A stretch of DNA of 64,000 nucleotides from Nissolia schottii (taxonomy: Eukaryota; Streptophyta; Magnoliopsida; Fabales; Fabaceae). Positions 22,223-36,010 of this stretch are shown in pieces (position 1 is the first letter of the stretch; every line of letters starts with the position of its first letter). Where the stretch lies: NCBI GenBank assembly GCA_003254905.1, contig QANU01099453.1, positions 291,245-355,244 on the forward strand. The letters are read 5' to 3'. A program made the position numbers and the translations under genes. The notes under the pieces are model-generated. The model was not told the DNA's origin. It did no database searches and worked only from the letters and a program-made list of their open reading frames with translations.

Positions 22223-25200
22223 TAATGCTGTCATCCATGTTGAAATTCAAAATGAAGACGCTTTTAAGCCTGAAGTCTATGGTGATGTTATCATTATTGA
22301 ACGTAGGATATCTGAATCCACAAGCTCCATTTCTTTAAAAGACCACCGAGGTTTGTTTTCTTGTGTTTTTGGTACTAAGTTGTTTATATCACCTATATGT
22401 ATTTGTTGGCAAGAGAATGATTTTCATGATATGCTTCATTGGTTGCACTATTGAAATAGTGGAAGGTGTCTTTATAAATCCCTAAAATTTTAGCATTTTT
22501 ATTTGTTATGAACTTTGGTTTAATTTGTTGGTGCATGACAATATTCAAACTGTTGAATGTGGGGTCATAGTGAATACACAATTGAGTAGGTTTTGAAGGG
22601 CTTCCAAAGAGATATTTAACAAATTGAACTTGCTGAATTTAGCAGTGATATTTTCATAAGTTAATTATTCCAATCATTTTTTTTCTTCTTCTATTCGATT
22701 TTTCTTTTCCCCAATTAAACCTTTCTGTTATTCTGCATTGATCTTGATTTGTAAATTTTTGGGGTTGTCACTAATTCAGGATGACTATATTGATATTGTC
22801 GGCATAGTTTGGGTTGCTTTGAATTAAATATTGCAGAAATTTAAGAACCCTTTGGAGAAGAAAGACCTTCGACAAATGATTGTCTAGGATGTTAAGTTCA
22901 CTATTATGTTCCATATCTGGGTTTGTTGACAGGATAGAAAGTAGCCAGTCGGAAAGCGGATCTTCAAGAAATCATTGAACATTTTAATGTAAGAGTTCTC
23001 CCCAATCAGTACGACAAGACTTATTTAAATATATTATCTTGTATTACTGGTAGGTATTCCAGATCCCAGTATTTCTGGTCGAGGAAACTTTCTCCTAGTT
23101 TTTTTTTTCCCTTTCAAATTTGAAGTTTTCAGTTTTCTTAAAATCTTCTCATTTCGCAGATTGATGGGAGAATCCGAGCGTAATTATGAGTCAAGACAAA
23201 AGCAGAGAACAAAGTGTAAATATTGAAATCCTAAAGAGGCGGATACCTTCCCGCCAAGCTAAGATTGATCAAAAGTTGGTATGTATGCCATTCTTGTATC
23301 TTAGTGAAGTTTTTATTTGCCAATCAATACAATGTGAAGTTCTCTTTGTAGTTTGAATATATCACATTCTAATTCTGTATTGCACTCTTAACATGAAGCA
23401 AGCACTTGTGTATGGTAGACAATGGATTTCATTCGGTGGGGGGGTTTATACTGCCCACCTTGGCCACAACTGCTAGTTCCTTCCACACTAGAAAATTAAC
23501 ACTTGATCGGTTTATAATGGCAAATTGCGAATGCATTTCCTGGGGGATAAATTCAAAAGATTGTTTTGGTCTTGCCGAATTTTTGATCTAGCTTATGCCA
23601 CGATCCTGACAAAAAACAGAATCATCAATTTCCCAGATAAATGAGATCGTGTTTGATGGACATTGGGCGTGATGGTGTGTCCCTTTACTTTTTAGCAATT
23701 TCTCATGATTCACTTAAAAGTTTTGGCCTTCCCTTGTTTTGGAGGAGTCCTTATTCTCCTCCTAGTTGCGCTTGAACCCTTTTTTCTCACAAAATTTCTC
23801 TTTTCTATAAAAGTGGCCAGTATGTCTTTATGGTTTATGGAGGAAGAGTACCACACGCACTCTGCCTTGCTTTTGGCCATTCAACGAATTTGTTACATTA
23901 TTCTATGTTACTTAATCATAGTATTGGAGAGGTTTCTGCTTATGTTTTGCTTGTATGTCAGCTTGGAAGATGTATTTGTCCATTTCTGAAAAAGATTGCT
24001 TTATGATTTGTCGAATATACTGACATTTTGTTTCTATTTTCCCTTCTTTTTTGTATATATATTGTTTTACTTAGAATCAAATTGGACTCTAATTTCTTTT
24101 GCAGCAAGAGGTTGAAAGATTGAGGGAAAGCTACTCCAAGAAGAAAGATGAAATTGCGAGTGTGTTGGAAAAGAAATCACAACTTGGGGAAATTCAGAGA
24201 GATTTACAAGTCTCTATGTCCTTGGTATGTTGGAAGTGGGGGGGGGGGTCTTACTCCTATTTTCGCTTTTGTCAAATACTTTGAACCATATGTACATGAA
24301 AATTTACTCCTGCAACCAGGCAAATCTTTCCTTTCTTTGCTTTACCATCTCGAAGATATAAATTTTCACACCTTTTATTCAACTCCATGCTTGTCATTTT
24401 AATTGAAGTATTGGGTTGACATTCTTTATGTTGTAATCATTTTCATGATTTTGATTTCAAATACTCATAATAGTTGTTTCATATGTTAATGCTTACCCCC
24501 TGAACATGAGCTAGAGTGCAAACGCAAAACTAGCAACATAGAGAAGATGTTACAGCAACTTAAAAACACTTGAAGAACAAGTTCAGAATACTCATGAGCA
24601 GCATGTGAACAATACTCAGGCACGTTCTCGAAGTTCCTGGATATGGATAAATTTGTAGTTTATGGCTCTTTTTTTTTTTTCTTTTTTAATTTTGGTACAG
24701 AGTTTGTTGTTCTTATTCCATACTCTCTGTCTCTTATACAACTTCATCTTCTTGATCTGTTTTGCATAGTTTCTCAATTTTATTTTGTCAAGCTGTCTAA
24801 TAATAGGCATGGTTCTTTTATTTATTTAGTGAAACAATTTTTCACTGATTTTTGGGAATACAATTTAACAGCTTGAAATATTTTTGGGATATGATAATCC
24901 CTTGAATGAACATCAGTATTTTTGTAGAAAGGGGTTTGACTGTGACGTAGTTAACTTCGAGGAAAAACTATGCTGTATTTTTTGGTTGATACATTGTTGA
25001 AGGAATCTTGATATGGCCAGAGTATAATGTAATAATATACGCTGTTTTTAACGCAAACTACCCATTATTTACTATTTCACTTGCTTTTGTTTCTTTTACT
25101 GCCATTGTCTATGATGTTAAGTACCCCTCTTTTTTGGTGTATCCTGGTTTTGTATCTGCTGGGTCATCAATTTGAAATGGCCTCTAGTTGATAACAGTGC

Positions 25201-25674
25201 CATTAACTTTTGGTATGTGAACATTAATGCTATTGTTTTTAATAAGAATGCAGGCTAAAACATCTGACATGGAAGACAAACTGAAGAGGCTCCGAGATGA
25301 GATTCATGCTGCTGAGCTATATTTGAAAAGGTTATGCATTTTACTTGTGATATTTGTGTTTTACTTGGACTTGAAGAATTTCAACTTCCTTATATTTCCT
25401 TTCTGATCCAGTTTGGAGGAAGAAGAGGCTAAGCTAATGTACGGCGTAATTAGGCTGAATGATGAAATCCAAACGGTCGCTTATAAGGTGTTGTAATTTT
25501 TAACACTTAATTGGTGTGTTTTTTTTTTTTTTTTTTTTCCTGTTCCAACAATCCTATTCTCTCCTTGGTTGTCTTTTGAACAAGGTTTTGTTTATGGTCT
25601 CATTTTTTTTGTGTGACTTTGAGATTTTGATAACCGTTACAGGTGCTTCAAGATGACTTAGAGAAAAGGAGTTG

Positions 25675-26403
25675 AATCTAAGCTCTTAATTCTTGCATAC
25701 TTAAAAAACTTTTCTGATAGTCCAAAATCTCTTGAAATTCAAGGAGACGTTCCTTAGAATCTCCGAGGAGATAAGTTAAAACAAAAAAACTAAATTGGAA
25801 AGAATAGAGATGAGGATAGAGATTATAACAATGAGGCTTATCTTCGTTCAGTTTCAATGTGTAATTTACATCCAATCCCGACCATAAGTATTGAGTTTTT
25901 CTTCAATGATAAAATTCTTTTACAAACACTAATGTTAATAAAGAGTCTCTCAATCACTCAAGATGACTCTTCCAAATACAAACACTATCATAAACCTGAC
26001 AAATGCAAATGGCTTTTTCAAGAAACTAATCCACAACCTTTTCTTAGAATTCTAAAAAACACAAAGAATGATCTATGCTTTTGTAAAATCTCTCAAGGAC
26101 TCACTCTTGCCTCTTCACTCTAACAAGAAACAAATCCTATGAACATATTAGAAATCAATCAGCAAACAGTGCCCAATTAAATGTTAGGATTCCATGTCTG
26201 ACTTCTGATATAAAGAAGTTTTAAATCTTCAAGAAATTAATCATTGGATCTGACTTTAAATACGAAAAAACTTTAAATCTTCAAAGAATTAATTACCAAA
26301 CACATCAATCAACACAATGTAAAAAAGAAAGAAAGAAAAAGCAGCGAACAGTGCCCTATGTATCTCTGTGTTCCTTTAGAGGGCTAGTGAGCCCAAGTGG
26401 TAT
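25675..26403. other. Intergenic spacer
   Basis: No gene is supported. A near-direct repeat 'tcttcaa(g)aaattaat(c/t)a' occurs at about 26226 and 26277. The part nearest 26403 should contain the 3' untranslated region of the first CBP60 gene. Confidence 0.4.
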
Positions 26404-29400
26404 CTACATTTCCATGTGTGAGAAGGAAAAATCATGTATAATTTGAGTATCTGGAAAACCATTCTCTACATTTACACCACCAGCCAACACCGTTGGAACA
26501 ATATTTGATCCAAGAAGGAAAATATCTTCATTCCCTTGCATCAGTTCCGTGCACATTTCCCCGTTGAGTGATGTTGAGGTAGACGGTTGACCAAAATCTG
26601 ATATTGTACAAAGAAAAAAAAAAGGCTGATAAGAAAATATCCCAATTACTTGTCCGGCTATTCTATTACTATTTCTTTCAAAAATTTATTCTCCAAGGCT
26701 GGTTTGATTACTGAGAAAACATAAATTTCGGGTAGGAAGATAAGTATTAAAATTTGTGTCACGATAAAAAAATTAATGTATTTTTTATATCTCTATTTTG
26801 TTGGGATACGAAGACAACGACACACACAGAGTTTTAATAAAATTAAAAATGAGTGAGAATGAGACTCAAAAGATATTTTAAATCATTTCATTTATTATGT
26901 TTGATGTATTGTTACCACAAAACTAAATATAATATAGATACAATAAATTGTATCTTACATATCATCATCAAATAAAATATTTTGAAAAATGTTATTTTCT
27001 GTTTATATAGTCATATTTAATGTTGATGACTGTGCTATTGATGTGGAAAAATACTATTTGTACATCAAAAAAATTAGCACATTATGTACATCACAAAAAA
27101 AATTACAAAATAGAAAAAATAAACATTTTAAAACACGAAAACAAACATTGGTACCGAGCATTTATGCCTATACGAACACATATGTATTTAATTTACTTGT
27201 TTATGTATTTGATAATATTTATTTCTTTATTTTGTGTGTGTACAAACACGCGCCACATTTAATATTATTGTTTACATATTTTGTAATGTTTATTTTCCCT
27301 ATTTTATAATATTTATTTTTGTATGTGATGTACAAGATTGATTAATTTTTGTAGTTTACAAATAGCCTGATCGATTAATGTATCATAGGTCATGTACAGT
27401 TGATCATATATTAAAACCACTACCTCATTATTCAATCAGTTGAGATAATAAATGTTTGATGAGGGCCATGCACCTTAGAAGATTCATTTTCCATAGTACA
27501 AGCTATATCATTCATTTGTTCACAAACAGTTACTACAAAACTAATACCTTCCTATCATATTTTTTTGTCAATTAAACTATTGTTAGCTTTTTCCATTATT
27601 AATTATTGATGATTTTCCCTTTTTTTCAGTTTTCTCCTAATAAAAGGGAGTATTAAGTGGAACATGACACAAACTCAGTTACATACCTTGCAGTGCAGCT
27701 GCTAATGGGGCTTTCTGATTACAAGTCTTAGCATGCTTAATTGCTTCCTGTAGCTTTCTTGAAATATTGCCATTTTTCTACGTCCGCAAACAAAAGATTC
27801 AGATGGAAAATCCACACATCAAATTAGTTACACTTCTAAGTAAACAGTTGTCATTAACACACACACACACACACACAGAGCATAAAGTATATAAAGAAGC
27901 ATAACAATTCTGATGTTCCTTAATACCTCTTGCAATGAAGATGGATCGGCCTGCAAGAGATCCTTAACAGTGTTTATTCCAAGCCCAGACAGCCACTTAC
28001 GGGTTTCCCCATCTTTTGATATATTTTTCAAGCGCCAAATCTCATCATTGAGGGATGGAGGGTAGTGCTTTTGATTCACTGAAATGACCAAATCATGTGC
28101 CAGTATTGGGAAATGATATTAGCAGGTAATGTTATATGTACACTAAAATTAGATATAAAGATGGTTGGATCTAGACTTGCTTTCCGTCTTGATGTTCAAA
28201 TTTGAGGTACAATAATATTAGTTCATGGCATAATTTTAAATTGTACGTAAATCGTATCCGGTGGCTGTAGCCAAACCGCAATATATTACACTTACGTTCG
28301 AAGACGACAAGATAAGAGATAAAATTAATTTGAATTTAAATGTTTGAATCTAATATTATTCTTTATCTATCGCCCTCTTTAAATTGACAGTAAAACTTTT
28401 TGAAAAATCTCAATGTCAGTAGTGATCAAATAGTGGAAGTCTTTAATGGAATAACTTGTGAGCTATGCTTCAACAAGATAAATTAAGATCCATCAATGAC
28501 AATAGTTAAGGGTGGCTGAAGTTTTCACCAAGTGAAAAAAGTTGCAATAGGCTCCATCTTTGATTGAAAACACACAAAATTTTCATAATAGCCACGATGC
28601 CAATCATGACAACCGCAATAACTGCAATCGCCGCCACAATATTTGAGGCCACAAACCCCGCAATTTAAAAGATATCAAATGAATAACAATGAAAGAAACT
28701 GATCAAAAGAAGCAATGCCAATTTTTTTAAGAGTACTTAATTACCTTCTCCTCTGCTATCCTTGACCATAAAAGGTTCACTAATAGCTTCTTTGGTGTTT
28801 GGTCCTTTGGAAGTTGATTGCACCATGGCTCCTAGCCTGAAGCATCGGCTTCTTGTCCAACTTGAGTTATCAGTGAACTTAATATTATCGATACAACCAA
28901 CTCCATTCTTCAGTCTAATAACCGTATCTCCTTTCAGTAACTGTCCTTTGTTGTCTCTTGGGGGCAAGATTTTGGCCTTGAACCCCTGTGTGGTCCAATC
29001 CCCATTGGAACCAAACTCACTATTAAAGACACAAATCTTTATCTCCATACAAGACATTGGACCCTCAGTGACTATTGAATCAGACCTAACATCATATAGG
29101 CCAATCTCAATAGCCTTCCCCTCTTTGGCTTTGATCTTTGAGAATGTGAAAATCGTGGCAGCCAATTCATTCATAAAATCCAACTTGAAGAATTTGGCCT
29201 CTGATGATCCAATCTCATCAATATTTGGTCTACATGCAATTACAAATTTAATAATTAGAAATCGAATCACTGATCAGATGACATGCATATATAATTAATT
29301 AAGCAATCATATTAAGGCATGGCAATTCTTTCTTTTGTAAGTTGTTAGGAGGACTTCTATAATCTATAATATTAACAAACCTTAGCAGTTTGCTTTCCAC

Positions 29401-29919
29401 TACCTTGCTTTCCACTACCTCGGGTACCTAGTTGAGCATAACATGAAGCAATTATATGGTTGAGAATAAGCATAGCATGAAATTTCAGAGAGATTATGTT
29501 GACAATATTTTTTTTAGGAACTACTTAGAGCATTATAACATTTTTCAAGAACTAATTTAATTAGGTATTAATTAACCTTTTTCATTTTCTCACCACAAAG
29601 AAGGGAGACTTCTTACCACTCTTTGAACTAAAGCTGTGAGACATGGCATGATGTCTTTCTCCATGTCCAGCCCTATCCTCAAGTTTCCAATGATTGTACT
29701 ACACAGCAATGAAGTTAACCACAAAACAAAAAGAAACAACCGTTATACGAAGAAATTATAATGAAATAAGAACAAAACCTGAACCAATTAATAATATATA
29801 ATATACCTAAAGGTGCGTGGCTTTTGTGTATTATTATCTTGACGCTTAATCCGCTTTGAGTTTTGCTGAGCTTGATCACCCTCCTCCTCGTGCTCAGAAT
29901 ATTGCCTTTTTGAATCCAT
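26404..29919 (-). CDS. CBP60-family protein, short form A (no C-terminal CaM-binding region)
   Basis: Member of the plant calmodulin-binding protein 60 family, nuclear DNA-binding regulators of immunity. Exons: 29919-29807, 29698-29617, 29427-29381, 29229-28745, 28078-27927, 27777-27687, 26597-26404, giving 387 residues, all in phase. The N-terminus MDSKRQYSEHEEE is acidic then basic (KRIKRQ, a possible nuclear signal). The central CBP60 domain starts near residue 84 (AKFFKLDFMNEL) and includes KIKAKEGKAIEIGLYD, GDTVIRLKNGVGC and RCFRLGAMVQ. The next exon holds KHYPPSLNDEIWRL and GINTVKDLLQ. After that the protein departs from the two long neighbours: a 30-codon exon, then a tail starting DFGQPSTSTS, ending near residue 387. 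The basic amphipathic segment found at the end of the long copies is absent. Exon 3 contains an internal 15-bp duplication (VVESK twice). It could be a functional short regulator or an early-decaying copy; no stop or frameshift is seen. Confidence 0.85.
27044..27372. mobile_element. Candidate MITE, imperfect inverted repeats of about 40 bp
   Basis: Left arm tactatttgtacatcaaaaa to gtacatcac, right arm gtgatgtacaagattgatta to tttacaaatagcc. The reverse complement of the right arm matches the left arm with mismatches. It lies between the last two exons of the short CBP60 gene A, inside its final intron. The interior is AT-rich with no gene. Confidence 0.5.
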
Positions 29920-32900
29920 AATAATATTCAACAAATGAATCACAATAATCAATTCAACAAAGTTTTTTGTTCTTTTCTACGGGATCTTCCCCCAACTAGC
30001 TAGCTAATTATGGAAAACACGCTTACTATAACTAACTAGAGTAACAAGATTAATCAAAATCACACTTTCTTATAGAGACACATCGACGGGAAGCATATAT
30101 AGAAACTTCCACGAATTACAATAAGAAGGGAAGCTTCGAGGACATCGATGTTAATTGCTGCGACACTACTCACTACTAAGGCATATGCTGCATTATGCAT
30201 TTCAATTGAAATTTCTCAGTTCTTTTTTTTTTTTTTTTCTTTCTTTCAATATATATATATATATATTAATATATGAAATTGCGGAGATGTCTATAATATA
30301 TAACGCGTTTCGTGAAGCTAAATGCTATCACTTAAAAATATATATTAGGATAAAATAAGAATTCCGAGTTTCTGCATGTTTGTTCATATATGTGCATGAA
30401 TGAAAAAAACTTAGTAGTACCAGTAACCAATTGAATATGGTATTAGAAACAGCGTTTTCATTAAGCAAGCGGACGACTTTGTGGGACCTAGCTAGGAGTT
30501 GCAGTCAAAATTTTCCACAAAATATATGCGCGTTTGAAGACCACTTACTTATATACATTAAACAAATATTTATCTCTGGCATTTAATTTGATCTATTTTC
30601 TTATATATCCTTGATTATATATGTAGCTAATTTAGCTATACAAATTAACTCAAGGATCTTATAAAAATACACCTCTCAGTAGCCTTGGTTCTATTTTCTA
30701 TTTTTTTTTTTGAACTTTTTATATTTTGTATTCTTACTCCCAAGCCTGCGGCTGGTTTGAGCCCCTTTAATTATCAACAAAAAAAAAATCCTTCATTTTT
30801 GTAATAATTTCCAGCAATTGGATTTTCCCTACTACATAAACTCAATTTCTGGGATGATTCCTTGCAGTTGCAGAGAAAGTTTGAACTAGCTAGTAACATG
30901 CTTTTTTTTTAATGGAAGACGAAGCATTTTTTTTAACGGAAGGAGATTTTTAGCATTTATTTATTATGTCTAAAATTTATTATAAGCAGGCTTTAGGGAC
31001 ACATATATTCCTCAATGTTGGACTAGTCTCTTCTCTTTTTTAAACCTAGTACCAAACATACCCTAAATCTATTATTTTTCATTAAAGCTGAAAATGCGAT
31101 TGAGATGATCTATGTACTTGGTAGTAGGAGTCGTCTCATATGCGCGTATCATAACAAACCCTACATGCTAGTCTAACTACGTAAAATATTGAAAAAAGAA
31201 AGCATAACTTAAATTAAATGTCGTAAATAAGTGATAAGTGATTTTCACACGTGTAAGACATCTTGGGGGACTTTTCTTTTTTCTTTTTGTCTGTTTAATG
31301 TTTAATTTAAGCTTTAGGGTGGTGATTAGGTGTGTAATTATTGAAATTAGGGGTTTAATATTAGGTTTTAATTTGAGGAATATTTAGGATTCAATTAGGA
31401 AATTATTGTGTTATTAGGGTTGAGGGAGGAATTTAAATGTTTTCGAATTTCACAATGATTGATATTAAAGTTTTTGCCTCTCTTGCCATGTAAGTGTTTA
31501 AGATAGGAGTCTCGCATGACACTAAACGTGTCAAATCAATAATTGTTAAGTCCTAATTATAAAGGGATGATGTTAGAGACAAACTTGCTTAATGGTGGTT
31601 AGTTTTAAGAGCTAATTTAAAAGTTTTCATAATTTGAGAGGACAAATAATTGACCTGACACTTTTAGAGATGAATTTGAAAATTTATTTATTTTGTTAAA
31701 CTTTTTACTTGCATAACCAGCTGAATAGTTTATATATATCTTTGAAGTCTTATATCACTCTTATATTATATCTGAGTGAGAAAAGAATAGTGACAAGTTA
31801 AACACCTTTAATGATTGTTGTGATAAGTAAATTACATAAGATAGATTTATGCTTGAGCTTACTAAATAGTTCTTTTCTTTTCTCTCTCTCTTCTTGAAAT
31901 TATCATCTGAACAATCAAGTTACCCATATTAAATGGGAGGGATAATTACACTCACACCTCTCACCTCTTGAAGTCCATCAATAATACACTCACCTCTCTT
32001 TTACATTGTGTTTGGTTGCTAATAATAATGAGATAAGTCAATCTTATGTTTTGTTTGATAATAATGTAAAAGACACATTAATTGTATATGTATCTTGATT
32101 GATTTTATAAAAACAAGACAAAAAAAAGGGCAAATGGCTTAAAATATTCTTCCTATACCCTTATCTCTCCACCTCTACTACTTCACGCGACCCACCACCT
32201 CCTCCATCATTACCACCAGTGCCACCACCACTCTATCTTATTTCTCATATTCTCTCTCATCTCTCCTCCATCACCTAAGATCGGTGATTGAAGACAACAC
32301 CAGTGGATCTATGGGTAAACCACGATGACCAAAAAGAAGGAAAAGAAACAAATTGACCACTCATAAGATTTGATGAACAAATTATGTAAACCAATTTCTG
32401 TACTTTGATTTTTTTTTAACAAGAAAGAGATGTTGCAAACCGGCACACTCATGAATCCATCAATCCATGATGTAGCAGCACCGCTTCACCACCCCACTCC
32501 CACTGCTGTCGACGTCAACTGCTCTCATCGCCCACAACTCCCTCCCTCCGACAAGTACCCTAAAATTTCAATCTTTTTCTTCTTTTTACTTATTTAAATA
32601 TTACTTGGTAATTTGGTTTCGGCGTTGCCTTGTTGAACAATGCCAGTGTTGTCGATGTAAGATTGTCCCCGTACGCGAGATCAGCAACGACCACATTAGC
32701 ATGAGCGATAGCAGGGCACAAAGAACAGCACAGGCAGTGGCAATGGTGATTTTGGGTGATGGAGTAGTGGAAGAGAGATGAGAGAGAAGAAGGAAAGAGA
32801 TATGTGGATGGTGGTGGCGGTAGTGGAGGAGGTGTCGCAGAAGGAAGAAGAAGAAGAAGGAAAGTGCAGAGGGGTGGTTGCATTGCAGCAGTGGCAATAA

Positions 32901-34924
32901 TAGAGGAGGAGGAGGAGTTAGGAGAAGGAGGGAGATAAAAGTTTCATTTGACAAGGGCAAATATGACAATATGTAAATATGGCAAGGGCTAAAGTGGAAG
33001 AGAAAATTTTATTAAAACATTGTCCTCGTCTCCTCTCTTTATACATGCCTCCTGAACCAAACATAAATTTGTGTCTCCTGTTCTAGTCTTTATGTCTTAT
33101 ATGCTAAATTGAATGCAACCCTAATTTTGATAAAATAAAATAAAAAAGCATTCACCTCCGCTGCTTTTACATTTTATTTAATATTCAAACTCTACCTATC
33201 TTCCCTAACCCACCCCCTATCCATACACCACAGTACCCCCCACCCATTGGCACCACACAGTGGGTGCGGAGCAGTGTTGTGCTAAGTTAGCAACGAACCA
33301 TCGAAGGGGGTGGCTGGAGATGGAGGAAGGTGGAAACAGTTGTCGTCGTCCAAGCCCCAACCTCAAATTGTTTTTATTATCATTTTTTATTTATTTTATG
33401 AAATTGCTTGTGGGGTTGGTGGGCCCATGGGGATACAGGATAAAATAAAATAAATGTGAAAGGGTAAATCAGGTATTTCAGGTGTTTTTCAGTTCTTCAA
33501 AATTTAGGGATAAGGGAAGTTAGTGTCTGGTTATTGAATAAATTAAGGGAGGTGAGCGATTTTTTTAACTTTAGTAATTTAAATTTTGAAATCAATTTAA
33601 TTTTATATCAATAATCTGATATCAAAATTATTATTATATAATTAAATTGATGTTAAAAGATTAAAAAGAGCGATATACAGTTATTTATTAGAACCACTTC
33701 AACCTACTTCATCTATTTAATACCCCACCAACCTTTTTGTTGGACAAAAAATTCCACCTACTTTAATTAATAGATTACTTTAGATAATTAATCAATTATT
33801 CAGGTGTAAAGTGCGGTTGCTTTGTATTAGTATTCACTCTATCCAGTAATGACTATTTTTTTAGCAAAAGAAATGTGTCTACGAATATGGCATTTTAGAA
33901 TTTTAAGGTAATATTATTTTTTTTTCCTTCTAGTTTTAGCCTTATTAATTAGGTAGCATTATGTATTAAATATTCTCTTTAATGCATTCATAGAAACAAA
34001 AATAATTTAAGAGGGAGAAAAAAATTGAGAAAAATTAGTAAGGCAATTTTGTCTATATGAAATACTTATGCAATTTAGTTGATTCCTTAATTTATATATC
34101 AAAAATTTAAAAGACAAATATAAGTGACCTAATGGAATAACTATTCAATCCATATTATCCAAAAGTGTGATAGGAAATTCTTATATATTAATGCACGAGT
34201 ATTAATTATAGAGTAATTTGGTGTAACCAACTTCACCCCTTTCACAAACATAATGAAGATCAAAGTAGCATTTTCCTTAATTATATTAACTAACAAAAAA
34301 CAAAATAGATATCTTAGATGTCACTGAAACTTTTTCGGAAACAAGGGCCATAAGGGCATATGTCACATCACCTATTATAAAGGCTACAACTCTGTAAACA
34401 ATCACAGTTATATATGGCTGAAACCTGTTTGACGCAAAGATGATTGAGTTTTTATGTGGAAATTAAGCTATCCAACTAGTTAGGTGACCGATTACTAAAT
34501 TTTGAAATTGAACTGCTCAGTTGATATAGTCCTCTTCTTTTTAGCCAAATGTTACTCAAACAAGCCCAATTCTCCCATTTTTGACCAAAAAAAACTACAC
34601 ATAAATTAACCCAAAAATCAGTTAAAACTCTAAATAAAATTGAAAGAAACTCCCAAACATTAAAAAAAAATCTTCAAAACCCCAAAAAATGGCTCAAAAA
34701 ATCTAAAAAAATTACTTCGATCACTTGTCCATCGATCCACTTAGCTTGCTCGACAGTCTAACAAATCAAGTCAAGGTTAATCACCTTAATGCAAAATTAC
34801 ATAACTCAACTTTCCCAATCCATTGTTGGGTCAATCAATTTGGTCAACTGTCACGAAAAATTTGAATCAAATCACTACGTCGTTGGCAAATAAGTTTTAT
34901 AAGATTATGACATTGTTCTCAATT
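29920..34924. other. Upstream flank of short CBP60 A, part of a duplicated block
   Basis: No gene is supported. Several stretches recur in the same order elsewhere. A segment near 30302 (gctaaatgctatcacttaaa) recurs near 40230. One near 30830 (caatttctgggatgattcct) recurs near 41337. One near 31080-31200 (gctgaaaatg through aaaagaaagcataac) recurs near 42420 and 46968. One near 33690-33830 recurs near 47520-47650. About 32150-33450 holds GGT/GGA-rich, CCA-rich low-complexity DNA with open frames that show no family similarity. A (TA)n tract lies near 30250. Confidence 0.55.
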
Positions 34925-36010
34925 TCGTAGTTTAAAAAAAGAAAAATTAAAAACTTCTGGATCAGTTTTGGTGTGAAATACGACGGATTAAAAAAACTTC
35001 AATCATCATTATATTTGGGTTAATAAAAGATTATGAAAACGTTGACCTGAAATTGTACAAATGTTTCTAAGGAACCAATGGCTACAACCACCACCAGATC
35101 TGAAACTATAAAGTACTAAAAACATTCATTGAAATTGTGCAGCAGAAATGATAACTGACCTGAACCGAAGCAATTGCTTTGATACATAGAACTTGAGGAG
35201 TCATGTCATGGTTGAAGTCACTTGTATCAGTTTGAACATTGACCCGGAAAAAATGCCAGCCCTCCATCACTGGCTGGCTCCTTAGCCTGCTTGTACTCCA
35301 TAATTTCAATATGGAATGGAATGGAATTTTCATATTGCTTCTTTCTGTTCAAGTTGGGATATTTGTGTGGTCAATATGGGCATGGAGAGAAGAACAAACA
35401 AGCAATAAAATTGAAGAAGATGGAGTTTTCAAGACAATAATATTTGAATATGTTGAATAGTAGCAGATAACAAAAAAACTCCCTCTTGCACTATGAATAA
35501 TTTTTTATGAATAGTGTTACGTGTATATTAAATATTGTACCAATGTATAGTCATATTTAAATGTACTCTGACTTATTATTAATAAAATAAATGTTTCACC
35601 ATTATCTCTTTTAAAAACTTAAATTAATGATAAAATATAATTTTAATAATTTTATATTATACATCTTTATCGGCTGCTAGCTTGACTTGCTTTGTCAATG
35701 GGAGTTCATCTATTTCATTTATTATTTCTTTCTCGTCACATTCAATGCCCTAGCTACTTGTTTTTATTTTTTGGTATCGAACAATTTAAACAAATATAAT
35801 ACCGATGATTTTACTAAAATCATGACACATTTTCAAACTCTTTAAATGCTTATAAAGTATTAACAAATCATTTCCTAGATCGATTCTCGCTTTAATAACG
35901 AAAATTGAATCCACGACTTTTATATATATATATACACACACACACAAAAGTCGTTTTTCTATGACGAGTGCCAAACCCTTTTTCACCTTTTTATCCTTTC
36001 AGTTTTGTCT
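34925..36010. repeat. Duplicated flanking segment, copy A
   Basis: Matches 45345-46000 in order: cagttttggtgtgaaa, gttgacctgaa(a/g)ttgtac, gctacaaccaccaccagat, aacattcattgaaattgtg, agcagaaatga, then gcttgacttgct(t/g)tgtcaatgg and cttttgt. An insertion in this copy (about 35490-35670) carries gttacgtgtatatt and related words. A minus-strand open reading (35333-35106) shares short pieces (NVQTDTSDFN against NVHTDTRGFTS) and a conserved CAG/GTCAGT donor with the other copy, so an unidentified exon is possible but unproven. Confidence 0.6.

Larger units (their letters stand above)
19047..25674 (+). pseudogene. SMC6: SMC6 fragment, decayed, with intron-exon structure kept
   Basis: Relic of the SMC6 subunit of the SMC5/6 DNA-repair complex. 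Exon remnants: 19047-19151 (DGKSAILT of the ATP-binding region, then a one-base deletion, then STLKDFIKTGS); 22223-22350 (NAVIHVEIQNEDAFKPEVYG and onward); 22933-22988 (KVASRKADLQEIIEHFN with in-frame TAG before it); about 23160-23279 (one-base loss near 23170, then VIMSQDKSRE running directly into NIEILKRRIPSRQAKIDQKL); 24105-24224 (QEVERLRESYSKKKDEIA); about 24510-24619 (SNIEKMLQQL, frameshift, EEQVQNTHEQHV); 25255-25332; 25412-25489; 25643-25674. Normal introns between pieces show it arose by DNA duplication, not from an RNA copy. The N-terminus, most coiled coil, hinge and C-terminal ATPase half are missing. It cannot encode a functional SMC6. Confidence 0.85.

Noticed and set aside
28762..29298. 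Plus-strand open reading of 178 codons over the CBP60 central exon
   Set aside because: It is the antisense of a well-supported CBP60 exon. The same antisense openness recurs at 38332, 51150 and 58093 because the codon composition is conserved.
32590..33448. Open readings rich in Leu/Pro/Ser or basic residues
   Set aside because: They come from GGT/GGA and CCA simple sequence; no splice chain, start context or family similarity supports them.
35106..35333. 75-codon reading (minus) partly similar to one at 45353-45724
   Set aside because: The similarity follows from duplication of the block. The two readings diverge in frame and length, so a coding role is not supported, although a conserved splice-donor-like site was noted.
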